From Lantana camara (Eukaryota; Streptophyta; Magnoliopsida; Lamiales; Verbenaceae), in assembly GCA_037501455.1 (NCBI GenBank), contig CM074860.1, forward strand, positions 36,218,501 through 36,282,500: a stretch of DNA of 64,000 nucleotides. The letters are read 5' to 3'. Position numbers and translations under genes: made by a program. Each line of letters starts with the position of its first letter. Position 1 is the first letter of the stretch. The notes below the pieces were generated by a model. That model did not search any database. It was not told where the DNA came from and saw only the letters and a list, made by a program, of their open reading frames with translations. Of this stretch, positions 46,616 to 57,319 are shown one piece after another.

Positions 46616-47659
46616 TGACGTGTTCGTGAGACTCGAGACTCCAATGAACCATATACGACGCACGACATGCAATGAACATGATATGAATGCGTAACAAATG
46701 ATATTATATCATAAGATGTTCATGTGCACTATTAAAGTCTTAAAGACATATAAACATTCAATTCATTCATTCAAACGAGTTCATATCCTTCACATTCCAC
46801 GTTAAAGGAATTTAAATCATATAATCAAGTCATTCGATCCTTCGTTCACTTTCATTCGAAGTCATAATTCCACATTTTCAATCAATTTAATTCAAGAATT
46901 CAAGTAGGAGCATAACACGTATTAAATCACATTTAAATTTAGAAAGTAAACAATTAAACACATTCAATTAAATTTAGGAAATTAAATTAAACATGAAATA
47001 GGTAACAATTAAATTCTATAATTCAATTAAATCAAATAACATTTAATATTTAATAAACATATATAAATATTTATATATGTTAACAATAAAATTAAGCAAA
47101 TAATAAATACATGCATGCAAATATAACAATAAAATTCAACGTACACACATGCAACAATAAAATTCCTAATGTTAACAATTAATATAAAGTTAAAATGCAT
47201 AATAAATACATGCATGCAAATATATTAAGCAAATACGTATATAATTTATAGGTATCATGCATGCATAAGTAATTTATAAATATAAAATGCATGCATTAAT
47301 ATATTCATACACACATACACAATTAACATATATATACTTATATATATATATATATATTATATATATATATATATAAATATATTGGATATTAATATTATTA
47401 AAATAAAGTAATTAACATTTAATATAAATAAAATAAAATTAAATATATAAACACGTAGAAATAATTATTTCGTGCAATTAAGGAGCACACAAGTTAATCA
47501 CATAAATTCAAATTCAAATATTGCATATATTTCAATTAATCACTTATTTAACAATTAAACAATGAAATTTAATTATAGAAAACACTAAAAAGCAATTAAT
47601 TTGCGCAAATTAGTAAACACATATGTCATTTTGAAATACTGAAAAGTTGGGGCGTTACA
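46616..47659 (-). mobile_element. Solo LTR S, 5' half (minus strand)
   Basis: Minus-strand LTR start TGTAACGCCCC at 47659. The whole solo LTR is about 2.4 kb. Compared with A it lacks roughly 1.8 kb between the AT-rich start and the region before the splice-like block, including the inverted repeat, donor-like site and hairpin cluster. GAAAT at 47660-47664 is the right target duplication. Confidence 0.88.
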
Positions 47660-47664
47660 GAAAT

Positions 47665-48021
47665 TGCTAGTTTTGAACTGTAATTGATTGTTTGTGTGAT
47701 CACCTAATCGATTAATAATTGAATTATTGCACACAGTCTGGGAAAGGTTGGAGATTTTCCCTCACTCGCCGGCCACGGATTGATTGAATTGTAAATTGGA
47801 TAGTTGTAATCTCGGGTGAGATCTAGTGTATTCTTGAACTTATATTGTTTCTTTTCTAAAAGCTTACCCGAGATTATGACGTGCATGGTAATTGCGCTTA
47901 TATTTATAAACCCCTCACTCAGTTTTTCATAGACTGACACCTCACATTTTCAGGTTTGCAGGATGCATGCTAGGCGGGATCGAGTTGGTCTTCATTTTCG
48001 AGTCTAGCATTTTTCATCTAC
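47665..48021 (+). repeat. LTR family D, copy D2 (right part)
   Basis: Continues D2 after S. Has the later LTR modules: a GGTTGGAGAT...CTCACTCGCC segment near 47743, a degenerate CAGT...AGACTG near 47920, and an acceptor-like TTTGCAG before GATGCATGCTAGGCGGG. Cut at 48021 by element E. Confidence 0.75.
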
Positions 48022-49363
48022 TGTAGCACCCCAAGCGGTGGGGCACCGCACCCCCGCACTATGACCCGACACGTGTACGAAATGGAAAGTCCGCAAACGC
48101 ACCAAGTCACAGCGAACGGGTGACAAACGAAAAACCAACCTAAGCTAAGCGGTACCTAAACCCTGTACAAGTGCAAATATACAAAACATGAATACGGAAG
48201 CGATACAAAATATGAATTCTCAAAAACTTTAATCAGCAAACATAATCCATATATTTCAAAAAGTAAATCAACATTAACTAAGCGGGTTCAACTGGCCCTA
48301 GAAACCTGTCCCGATCAAACATATAATCAAAACGGGTTCATCTAAACCGAGCACCTGTCCTAACCTGTCCCGAAATTCATACATTCGAATCATAATTATA
48401 AACCTGTGCAAAACCATATCTTAAGTGATGTTATCAAAAATTGAAACAAAGTACATAACAGACTCAGACGGACTGACACAACTTACATAAATAAGACTTC
48501 AAACATAAACCGAAGCAACGTACTTAACAACTTAAACGAACAGATACAGACTCAACAGACACTGACAACTGCCTAGCTCAAACCTACAAGACTGAAAAGT
48601 GGGAAAGACGGGTCAGTCTATAGAAGACTGAGCGAGCAGGAGTAATACATATATAGAAAAACATGCACATAGAAGTCATAAATCCCGAACAAAGTTTTAT
48701 TTAAAGTTAGTTCCCAAGAGGGTAAGAGAATAACTAACCAATGCTCGGACTTTACGACTAATCATATTGAAGTCATTAAGTTCATAATTCATATATAAAC
48801 ATAAAGGCTCGGCGAGTGAGCGTGCATCATCTCCAACCAAACTCCGACTGTGTACGACAAACATCATTAATACATTGAGTACGTGATCATGCAATACATT
48901 ATAATACACAAAAGTCATATAACATAACATAAGACATAATCGTTTGGGCAATCCTTGTTCCGCCTTCCCACACTGTGCATAACAATCATATCAGAATTAT
49001 AATCATAAAATAAGTTCCAACCTTCTTCCTCCGGGTGGTGGACGAGTTTGCAAGACCCGACCACCTCATACATAATGGCTAGAGGGGTTCATGATGCCCC
49101 AAAAGCCCGACTAGCGTTTCCTCGTCAAAACTCCTAACGAGGTCCGTTCCGTTGTAAAACATAGATGGAATTAGCATATGGGATCACCGTCGGCCCTTGC
49201 CTCCCCGGATAGCCACATGTACTAAATTCCTAGGCCCGTGAACATAACATACATCCATAACCTCGCCAAAACATTTCAATTAATAAGAAACATAACATAT
49301 TTCATAATTCGAGAGAAAAGGTTTACTCGATCATAATGTACTCGATGACTCTACTTTCAAAAT

Positions 49364-49366
<3 letters not shown>

Positions 49367-49426
<60 letters not shown>
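49367..49426. repeat. (TA)n microsatellite in LTR of E
   Basis: About 30 TA repeats, between the conserved block and the splice-like block. Confidence 0.95.
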
Positions 49427-49429
<3 letters not shown>

Positions 49430-50108
49430 CATAAAGTTTTGGCCAAACTTGTCATATAAGGTTGTAGGGTTTAATATGTAACTAGAACGAAAACACCCTC
49501 ACCTGGTACCAGACAAAACCAAACCCAAAGCAAATGGTCCACCCCGGAACCTGCACGGCCACAAGTCACCACCACGGGTGCACCTGTGCCAACTGAACAC
49601 ACAAAACACAGTACAAAACTCAGACTCAGACTCAGACAACCATATAAAGACGCACGGCAAATGCTCAAGCACTTAAGAAATGCAATCACATAAGCAAAGT
49701 TCAAATTCATACTAATTACTTGCAAAATAAAATATCACATAACTCAACATATTCATAAAACACATCAAGAGATGTTCTTATGCACAATTAATTCAAACAA
49801 ACAAAATGGAAAGGCAATGCATGCCACATTATTTCATATAAATTCATATATCAAATAACCAATTCATATTCATACGAATAACTTATTACTTACGTGCAAA
49901 ATTTTCTAATTAAATCCTATAAATTCCATTCAAATCATATTTCACATTTTTATACAAAATCCACATATTACAAGGCCAATTGAATCGTATAATAGCATGT
50001 GACGAATTCATTTAGACCCACGGATTACATACCAAATTCTGACTAAGCTATTTAATCATTCAAAGCTCATACAATTCATACATTGCATAATAGATTCAAA
50101 CTCAATTT

Positions 50109-50113
50109 AGGTA
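50109..50113. repeat. Target-site duplication AGGTA of element F (left)
   Basis: Repeated at 61172-61176. Confidence 0.95.
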
Positions 50114-51028
50114 TGTAGCACCCCTCACGATAGGCGCCACAACCCCCGCACTACAAGTCTAGTCCACATAAGAAATGGATAGTTCAAGTATGGACCGGAC
50201 TCATAGCGAACGGGTGACAAAACAAAAATATCCTGGCTAGACGGAATCTAACCCTAAACCAATTAAATCAGAATACCAAAGCATATTGCGGAAGCATCAG
50301 AGCCAAACATGAATTTCAATAATGGCTACAAGCCCAATACATATCATGAACATAAATTAAATCAGACATGCAACCTAACAACGTGTTCAACTAACCACGC
50401 AACCTGTCCCGAATCAAATCCAATAATCAAAATTGGCACCGAGGCCTAAATTCATAACGAGATACAATTAAATTCATAATAATGTGAAATGTGACTCAAG
50501 TGAACAAGTGACTCGAACAAACATGATAAGACTCGACTCCCGCCTAGCTAAACCTGCAATAACTGAGAGAGTGAAAAGAGGGATCAGTCTCTAGAAGACT
50601 GAGTGAGCTGGGGCTATACATATAATATAGAAACATGCGCATGCAAGCCATAAATCCCGAGCAAAGTTTTATTTGAAGTTAGTTCCCTCGAAGGGCTAGA
50701 AATTAAGAAAGCAATGCTCGAACTTTACGACTAATTCATATTAAATTCATTTAAGTTCATAATTCATACATAAACATCAAGGCTCGGCGAGTGAGCGTGC
50801 ATTATCTCCAACCAAACTCCGACCGTGTACGACAAATATCATCAATATATTAAATAGGTGATCATGCAATATATCATAATACACACAAATCACATGCCAT
50901 GTCCTAAATATATTTGTTTGGGCAATCCGATTCCCGGCCTTCCCGCACAGTGCCTATCAATCAATAATCAATCATATTCAATCAATCAGTCAATCATTTT
51001 CAATCATAAATAAGTTCCAACCTTCTCC

Positions 51029-51245
51029 CTCCGGGTTGGTGGTGGGTTTGCAAGGCCCAACCACCCAATCATTGGCCAAAATGGGTTACATGACTCCCCA
51101 GATGGCACTCAGCTCCCTTTCCCCGCCAATCTCCTGACGAGGTCCGGTACCGCCATTCAATAGTGGAACTAGTGTGAGGGTTTACCGTCAGCCCTTGCCT
51201 CCTCGGGTCCCCACTCACACCAAGCCCCTGGGCCCCATTCTGTGC
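51029..51245 (-). other. Conserved GC-rich structured block in LTR of F
   Basis: Minus-strand version of 3575-3785. The hairpin pairs TGGG/CCCA and GGTGG/CCACC around a loop containing TTGCAA, with one bulged A. Twin at 58235-58451. Confidence 0.75.
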
Positions 51246-51479
51246 AATCAATCAATCATTCTTTCTTTTCTCGCCAAAACATTTGATTCATAAGAATCAT
51301 ACCATATTTCATAATCCATTTGAAAAAGGGTTTACTCGATCAATATTTATTCGATCAATCAATATTTACTCGATGACTTTACTTTAAAAGTAACATATAT
51401 ATAATCATAAGGTTTTGGCCAAAGCTTTTCACATAAGGTTGTAGGGTTTAATACGTAACTAAAACGAAAACACCCTCAC

Positions 51480-51555
51480 CTGGAATACCACGAGACAAGA
51501 AACATGAGCAATACGGGTGCCTATTCAATTTGGAAGTCTCCGTCCTGGAAACAAA
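51480..51555 (-). other. Candidate internal exon in LTR of F
   Basis: 76 nt; minus strand CTTGTACAG before it and GTGAGG after it. Twin at 58686-58761. Confidence 0.48.
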
Positions 51556-53189
51556 CTGTACAAGAGAAGGAACAATGTGTACTCGTGAGAATTGACTCAA
51601 TATGAAACCACATAGACGCACGGCAATGCTAAACACGTGATATGAGATGTAAAAGAAGTAAAATGATGTTATGGAGTTACATAATCACGTAATTCGTTCA
51701 AGTACATTCCATACATGAGGGTTTCAAGCCCAATCATTTCATATCTTTCATAATTCATAGCAAATCAAGTCATGAACTTCATATAACATTTATAATTCAA
51801 GTATATCAAGTTTACAATTGTAAAATAAACAAATAGAGACATTCAAATCATTTAAATCTCACGAAATCACATACCAATTCTAACTATATCAATTTTATAT
51901 AATTCACACATAGCATACTCAATTCATATATCACTAAACGGATTCAATTAACAAGGTTACCTAATTAAATCAAACATTATTCGTATTGTTTACAAAATTA
52001 CACATACACCCCTTCAAGTTAGACAAATAGTTCTAAGAAATCATATTACAAATTAGGACACATTCATGCGCACAATTAATGTAAACAAGAGAAATAGAAG
52101 GACAAAGCAAATTCGAATTGTTTCATATTAATTCATATAACACATTGTAATTTCATATTCGTACAATTAAACTATTCTTACATGCAAAAGTTCATAATTT
52201 AATCATATAAGAATTATTCAATTCAGATATTACATACTTGATTCATATAATGCGCATTTACAAAGAAATCAAATCAATTCACAAGTCATGTGATGGATTC
52301 AATTAGCAAGATTATTTAATTAAATCAAACAAATTCATATATCACATTTCATACAAATTCACAATATATATATGGCCAATTAATTCATATAACATGTTAC
52401 GAGTTCCATATAGATTCACAAAGTCATTTATCAATTTCCAACTATATCATCAACAACATGAATTCATACATTCATAATTTATTACATTTTAAAATAATTA
52501 ACAATTAATACAATTTCGGCATAACGGGATTCAAATTGCAAATCAAAGCATCAACATATATCATAGTTCATTTAATACATGCTTTCGTACACATTGGAAT
52601 ACATTTCGATCGACAATTCAAGCAATTAACAATTTATCGCAATTAAAACAATTAATTTCAAATAAATAGAAATACACAAAATAAATCACAACAAATCAAC
52701 CGGGCATCCGATTGACGAACGGAAAGTGGCATTGGACTCACCACAACGAAAGGAACCTTCTGTCCGAAGGTCACCGGAATGCCGCTACCGGAGCCGCCGG
52801 AATAGTCACCGGCCGCCACCGGAATACCGTCTCCGGTGGTCGAAAAAATCCCCGGAAGGACAGAAACGTACGTCTCGGCCTGCTCAACAAAAGCCCTCAA
52901 TCAATTTCAGAAAATACCAAACACACCGGACTTCGTTGACGAAAAACCGAACTAAATTCCAACGACGAAAACTGAAATTAAATACAAACCGCTAAACGAA
53001 AATAAAATCCGGATATACCGTTGGAAAGCTTGTAACGAGCCCTACGAAACCCATAACTCAATTGCCGGAAAAAGTCGCCGGAACAGTAACCGGTTCGGAC
53101 CCGCCGGTTCACCACCGGTTCACCGCCGGTCCGCCGCCAACGGCCGGTTCTCGGGACGCCGCCGATGCCATCCACTAGGTTTCGTCATT

Positions 53190-53555
53190 CTAAGCAACTT
53201 TTGTAAAGGCTCCACCACCAAAACCGGTCGGGAAGAGGCCCGAAATCGCTGCCGAAGTTTCTGCCGCTGCGTCATCGCCGAAACCACCACCTACGGCCAC
53301 CGGTTGCTTGATTTGAGGTCGGAAATGGAACGAGAAGGTCCAAAAACGTGGGGTAGGGTGGTTGTTGGCCGGCGAGAGTCGCCGGAACGCCGCCGGCGTG
53401 GAGGTGGCGCAACCCGCCACCGTCGGACCACTGCTGCGCCGCCGCTGGTCACTTTCAGGCCACGAAACTGGTACGGTTGTGACGGGCTCGTCGAGCTGAT
53501 AAATTTGCACTATTGATTCGTCGAATTCCGTTGAGAAACGAGGGAGAACGAGCAT
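53190..53555 (-). CDS. Doubtful 121-codon frame in R-like region of the F LTR
   Basis: The frame starts about 100 bases after the TATA-like box and is open for 121 codons; a gap-free counterpart of over 80 codons exists in E (from an ATG at 62507). Similar residues include VTTVPVSW and SPANNHPTPRF. However, identical DNA blocks alternate with mostly amino-acid-changing differences, which speaks for nucleotide-level rather than protein-level constraint. No known domain. Probably not a gene; the F twin is at 60396-60761. Confidence 0.2.
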   Translation of the reverse strand: MLVLPRFSTEFDESIVQIYQLDEPVTTVPVSWPESDQRRRSSGPTVAGCATSTPAAFRRLSPANNHPTPRFWTFSFHFRPQIKQPVAVGGGFGDDAAAETSAAISGLFPTGFGGGAFTKVA

Positions 53556-53658
53556 GTGTGTGTTTTCACACCTTGAGTGCGTGAATAGTGCCTATCGCTG
53601 GAGGAAGACGATGAAGGCTGCGTCTGCTGCTCTGGCACGCAAAACGAGGAAATCCGGG

Positions 53659-53665
53659 TATATAT
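53659..53665 (-). promoter_or_regulatory. TATA-like box of F LTR (left copy)
   Basis: Minus strand ATATATA between GAG and CCCGGA. E has ATAAATA at the equivalent place (62605-62611). The working copy for F is in its right LTR at 60865-60871. Confidence 0.55.
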
Positions 53666-53965
53666 CTCGGGTCCTCGTACGTAAAAAGGGTCGGAAGAAC
53701 GAGCTAACGAAGTCAGAATTGGGCAAACTTAGAGTCTACGGACTCGTTTCGCTGCCCCGGACGCGTTAAAGGGATCAAAGAAGTCAAAATCTCTACCGAA
53801 CGAGAAGTGACCGGAAAAACCCCCTAAAAGGAGAAAATTACAAAAAGGTCCCTAAACTCTAAAAGAGTTCAAAAGAGGGCCACACAATGCACCAATCACA
53901 TAATTAAACACATAAAAATGTTGGAAGGTGACGTACCTTATTTATCGGATGAGCGGGGCGTTACA

Positions 53966-53978
53966 ATCTTCCCTCCTT
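53966..53978 (-). other. Polypurine tract of F
   Basis: Minus strand GAAGGAGGGAAGAT next to the LTR. Confidence 0.88.
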
Positions 53979-53983
53979 CAAAA

Positions 53984-54001
53984 GGACCTGTCCTCAGGTC
54001 C
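53984..54001 (-). other. Pre-PPT hairpin of F
   Basis: Minus strand GGACCTG-AGGA-CAGGTCC, a perfect 7 bp stem. Same AGGA loop as in A, B and G but a completely different, re-paired stem. Confidence 0.82.
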
Positions 54002-54251
54002 TACTGTTGGACCGAAAAGTTTCAAAATGAAATGTATCGATCTATTTCCCGTAATTACGTAGCAACTTAGCCCTGGTTGTGAAGTCTACTCCCCTTATTT
54101 GTGTCAACCCCTTCAGAGTCTGGTAGTCACAAAAATCTGCTCGAACACTTGGTCGTTAATCACTTCAAAACTCGTTCGACTGCTACTAGTCCATTGTCTC
54201 GTCACTTGTTAACCGTTGTCTGTCCAGGCATAACACAAACACGACAAACAA

Positions 54252-54620
54252 GAGAGAATCCCATCTCTCAACACACAAGTGAGGAAACCCCGTCCCTCAG
54301 CACACACAAAAGAGAGAACCCCGTCTCTCGGGCACAGAATTGAGAGAACCCCGTCTCTCAAACACAGAATTGAGAGAACCCCGTCTCCCAGCCTAAGTCT
54401 GTCAGATTCCACATCCTTCCAGACATTCTAGTTTGAGAAAATCCAGCATTTCTCAAACTCCTAAATCCAAGAGAATCCAACATCCCTCGAATACCTAAGT
54501 ACAAGAGAATCCAGCATCTCTCGTGCACAGAAAACAGAAAGAATCCAGCATCTTTCTATCACATAAACAGGGAGAATCCACATCTTCCTGGCACGTAATC
54601 AGAGATAATCAAATCTCCCT
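54252..54620 (-). repeat. Hairpin array of LARD F (about 12 units)
   Basis: Units near 54252, 54281, 54312, 54342, 54372, 54431, 54470, 54503, 54536, 54570 and 54601, spaced about 30 nt. Arms differ but stay paired: GAGAGA/TCTCTC, GTTTGAGAA/TTCTCAAAC (54431 unit), AGAAAGA/TCTTTCT (54538 unit), GGGAGA with TCTTCC. Two loop types occur, ACCCCG and ATCCAGCA. Confidence 0.88.
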
Positions 54621-55773
54621 TTCACTCAAGCACACAAGCAGAAGCAAGGTTCACAATAATTAACACACATCCCAAGGTATCACAAAATAACAAAATTTAA
54701 TTAAGTAAACGATGTATGTATGCTCGTGCCATGGATGCTTAGTGTACCATTCACCGTAGTAATGGAATTGATGTTGTGACTTTACTCCACGATTTGGATA
54801 GTCTGATCTCTAGCTGGCTTGATTCCCAACTTGTCTTTCATATCTTTAGTATGTGTTTGACTGAGAAAGTCAGACCCTTGATTGATCCTATTCTCGATTC
54901 CATTCGGATCCTTACTCACAGTTATCTTCTGTAATTAACCGAGTACTAGTTTCTTCCGTCTACGATCAGAACATTTATTTTTGTACCAGTTTCAATATAT
55001 TATCTTTGGCCGTACAAGAATCTTAAATTTTTAACTCCCACTTCATGCATTGTCATCAACTGGTTTAATTCTTTGTTGAAGATTTGGTCATCTGAAACTA
55101 GTTGACATCCTTCTCAAAGGTGATAAATTTTGACCAATTTTCCTTTCTTGAAACTAATTTAGGAATCCATCAGAAGTTCCCTGATAATATCATCATCCTC
55201 GCTGTCTGAATCACGTACTTATAAATTTCCAAACGAACCACTCTCTTCAATGTCTTATGAAGATCTTCATCCTGGGTATATTAACTTAACTCCCACTTTG
55301 AAGGTTTAAACTGATAAAGCCGCCTTATTCTTTTCCTGTCACTATCATTAGGTCATTCATATCTGTCATGACTTGCATTTTTCTCTGCTACGAGAAGTAA
55401 CTTCCTCGAGCACAACTATGAATTTAAGTTTTATGTCTAGTCGTGCTCTCCCCCATAAGAAATTTTATCTCAACTCCTTAGACTTTTTCTACCACTTCTC
55501 GGATCAAAACACCTCAATTTCTTCAACTTAGCTTCCTCAGTATAAGTGGTTTAATCACGCCACTTGTCTAGTGATAGTTCTCACATTTCCTTTGAAGCAA
55601 GTAGTAGGAATGACAACCCGCTTCTTTCGTTCCCACTTTCGATTCTATTTTCCCAAACCTCGAAATTTTCCATTTCCTTTTTAACCAACCAGTGCAACCC
55701 AAAATTTCTTCTTTTCTTGATTCCAGCAAGAATCAGTCGGAGTATCACTTGATAGATAAGATGTGGGGAATTC

Positions 55774-55951
55774 CTATCAAGTAAACACTAAAATGCATGT
55801 CGGGTTAGAGTGCCAATGCAGTATCACACTTGTAAACAATTAAATATGCAACACATTGGAACAATTATACAAATTAGAGATGCGCATATAAATAGAGAAA
55901 TTTAAATAATTAAAGCGATGTATGATGCACGTGCTTATGAATGCATAGAAC
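55774..55951 (-). other. Candidate intron in LARD F
   Basis: 178 nt; minus strand GTGACAG/GTTCTA at the donor, CTAACCCGACA near the acceptor, TTGATAG/G at the end. Homologous to 5752-5935 and 40703-40887. Confidence 0.52.
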
Positions 55952-56218
55952 CTGTCACCGTAGTTGTAAACTTTAACTTGGCATATTTCTTTGTTTCTCA
56001 AATTGCAGGTTTGTCTTGAATTAGCTGTTCACCTCTTCTATACCCACGGTCTTCCAAATCTTCAAAGTTTCCGTGTATCAACTTATGGATCTCCCAAGTC
56101 CGAGATTGAAATCTCTTGAACCCAAATTCTTCAACACCTATGAAGTTGGTATCTTGACTTCTCTCGAAGAATCAATCTCCAATTGTTGTCCTAATCCTTA
56201 CCATAGTTAATCCTTTGA

Positions 56219-56467
56219 TCAAAACTTCTCTGGTTTATTCTTTATGAGTTCGAATAGTTGTATGAGCTCATCCCCCAATTGTTTACATTTGAGTACATAA
56301 TTTCCCTCCAATAGCTCTTTGTTCTTTTTCGTTTCCATTTGTTGCTCCAAATCTCCTAATTCGATCTCACAACTCGACACTTCATCTTGGATTTGAAAGA
56401 TGAACTCAAATCCGGCCGAAAATAAAATCCTTAGCATTGTCACTCTCCATGAGCTTATACTTACCAC
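56219..56467 (-). pseudogene. Most complete copy of the LARD coiled-coil frame (82 codons)
   Basis: The translation has QIQDEVSSCEIELGDLEQQM followed by a Leu-rich tail (LLEGNYVLKCKQLGDELIQL). Spacing of hydrophobic residues suggests a coiled coil of about 50 residues. The related frames in A and G are shifted by single bases. I recognise no family. Either a leftover of a once-coding internal domain or a chance frame kept by nucleotide constraint. Confidence 0.4.
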
Positions 56468-57299
56468 GTCGGCTGATTTTCTTTAATTCTTCTCACTTAA
56501 ACTTTCATCTCATCTCAATTCTGAAGTATGTGAATTCCCTCTTCGTAGTCTCTTCATCCTTTTTCATCGATCTAAATCCCAAGCTATATTATTCTTCATA
56601 TTTTCTTTCGCCTCTTTCTCAAGTTAGATGATCTTTTTGCTGCTTCTCAACCACGAACATACTTTACTTTAATTCTCTTGAAGGTCATCGCCTCCATGTT
56701 GATAGAAACCTCGAGTCTAAAACATCTTCGAGATTTCTCTTCTTTGGAATCTGGTTGATAAATCTTCGTAGTGTTAATAAACATGTTGATCTTGTGAAAC
56801 CAAATCATTACACACCACAAATCCCGTCTCATTATGGATTCACCATCAGTAATAAAGCTTGCAAACTTCTCATTCGAACTGACCTCTTATTCTGGACTCT
56901 GTCACTCGAGCCCTAACCTCATTTTAGAAAAGGTTTGACTCTTAAATTTCTGTAGAAATCCCCAAGGTATTCCTTACAGCTTTCGAACTAGAGAGAAGAG
57001 CTTGTGGTAGCCTGTGGTTGTCGTAAAAATTGGCCGTGGTTTGATATTGTCTTAATATCCTATGAATCACAGCTCATTTTGAAAATAAATGCATGCGATT
57101 AGTATATGCTCATGCCACATAATTAACACCAAAAGAATGGATTCAATGCAAAATACAACAAATAACCTAATAAAGTTTGAAAAAAAATCACAATTCAGTG
57201 TTCAAGAATGATGCAATGCACACATTGACAATTAGTTCCTATGTCGTGCGACCTATACTCGAGACAACACGACCCAGAGCACCGGTTTTGAACCTGGTA

Positions 57300-57311
57300 G
57301 CTCTGATACCA
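57300..57311 (-). other. Primer binding site of F
   Basis: Minus strand TGGTATCAGAGC, eight bases inside the right LTR. Confidence 0.95.
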
Positions 57312-57319
57312 CTTAAGGA

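Larger units (their letters stand above)
48022..50113 (-). repeat. 3' LTR of E, distal part
   Basis: Minus-strand LTR end at 48022. Contains the CAGTCT hairpin 48614-48630, the conserved block about 49030-49238 with a hairpin at 49037-49065 kept by a G-T pair, a (TA)n tract, and a short splice-like block 49503-49550. Confidence 0.88.
50114..53965 (-). repeat. 3' LTR of element F (left side)
   Basis: Minus strand TGTAACGCCCC at 53965 to GTGCTACA at 50114. A GC-rich region (about 52690-53780) near the TATA box differs sharply from the AT-rich remainder. Modules: CAGTCT hairpin 50585-50601, conserved block 51029-51245 with hairpin 51034-51066, splice-like block 51480-51555. The AT-rich 51600-52680 stretch shows nothing else. 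Confidence 0.95.
53966..57319 (-). other. Internal domain of LARD F
   Basis: Read on the minus strand: leader with primer site, acceptor-like site near 57049, fossil coiled-coil frame 56467-56219, intron-like segment 55951-55774, pyrimidine/purine-biased stretch of unknown role (about 54800-55770), a second donor-like GGTACACTAAG near 54750, hairpin array, pre-PPT hairpin. Only the landmarks align with A and G; the rest is strongly diverged. Confidence 0.85.

Noticed and set aside
34174..47659. S as a complete element with an internal domain
   Set aside because: After removing G the sequence is a single LTR with GAAAT at both ends; no primer site or polypurine tract belongs to S.
53304..53516. 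Plus-strand frames in the GC-rich part of F LTRs (also 52712-52995, 53554-53769 and twins at 59918-60975)
   Set aside because: Antisense to the element and low complexity; no domain, and their duplication only reflects the LTR pair.
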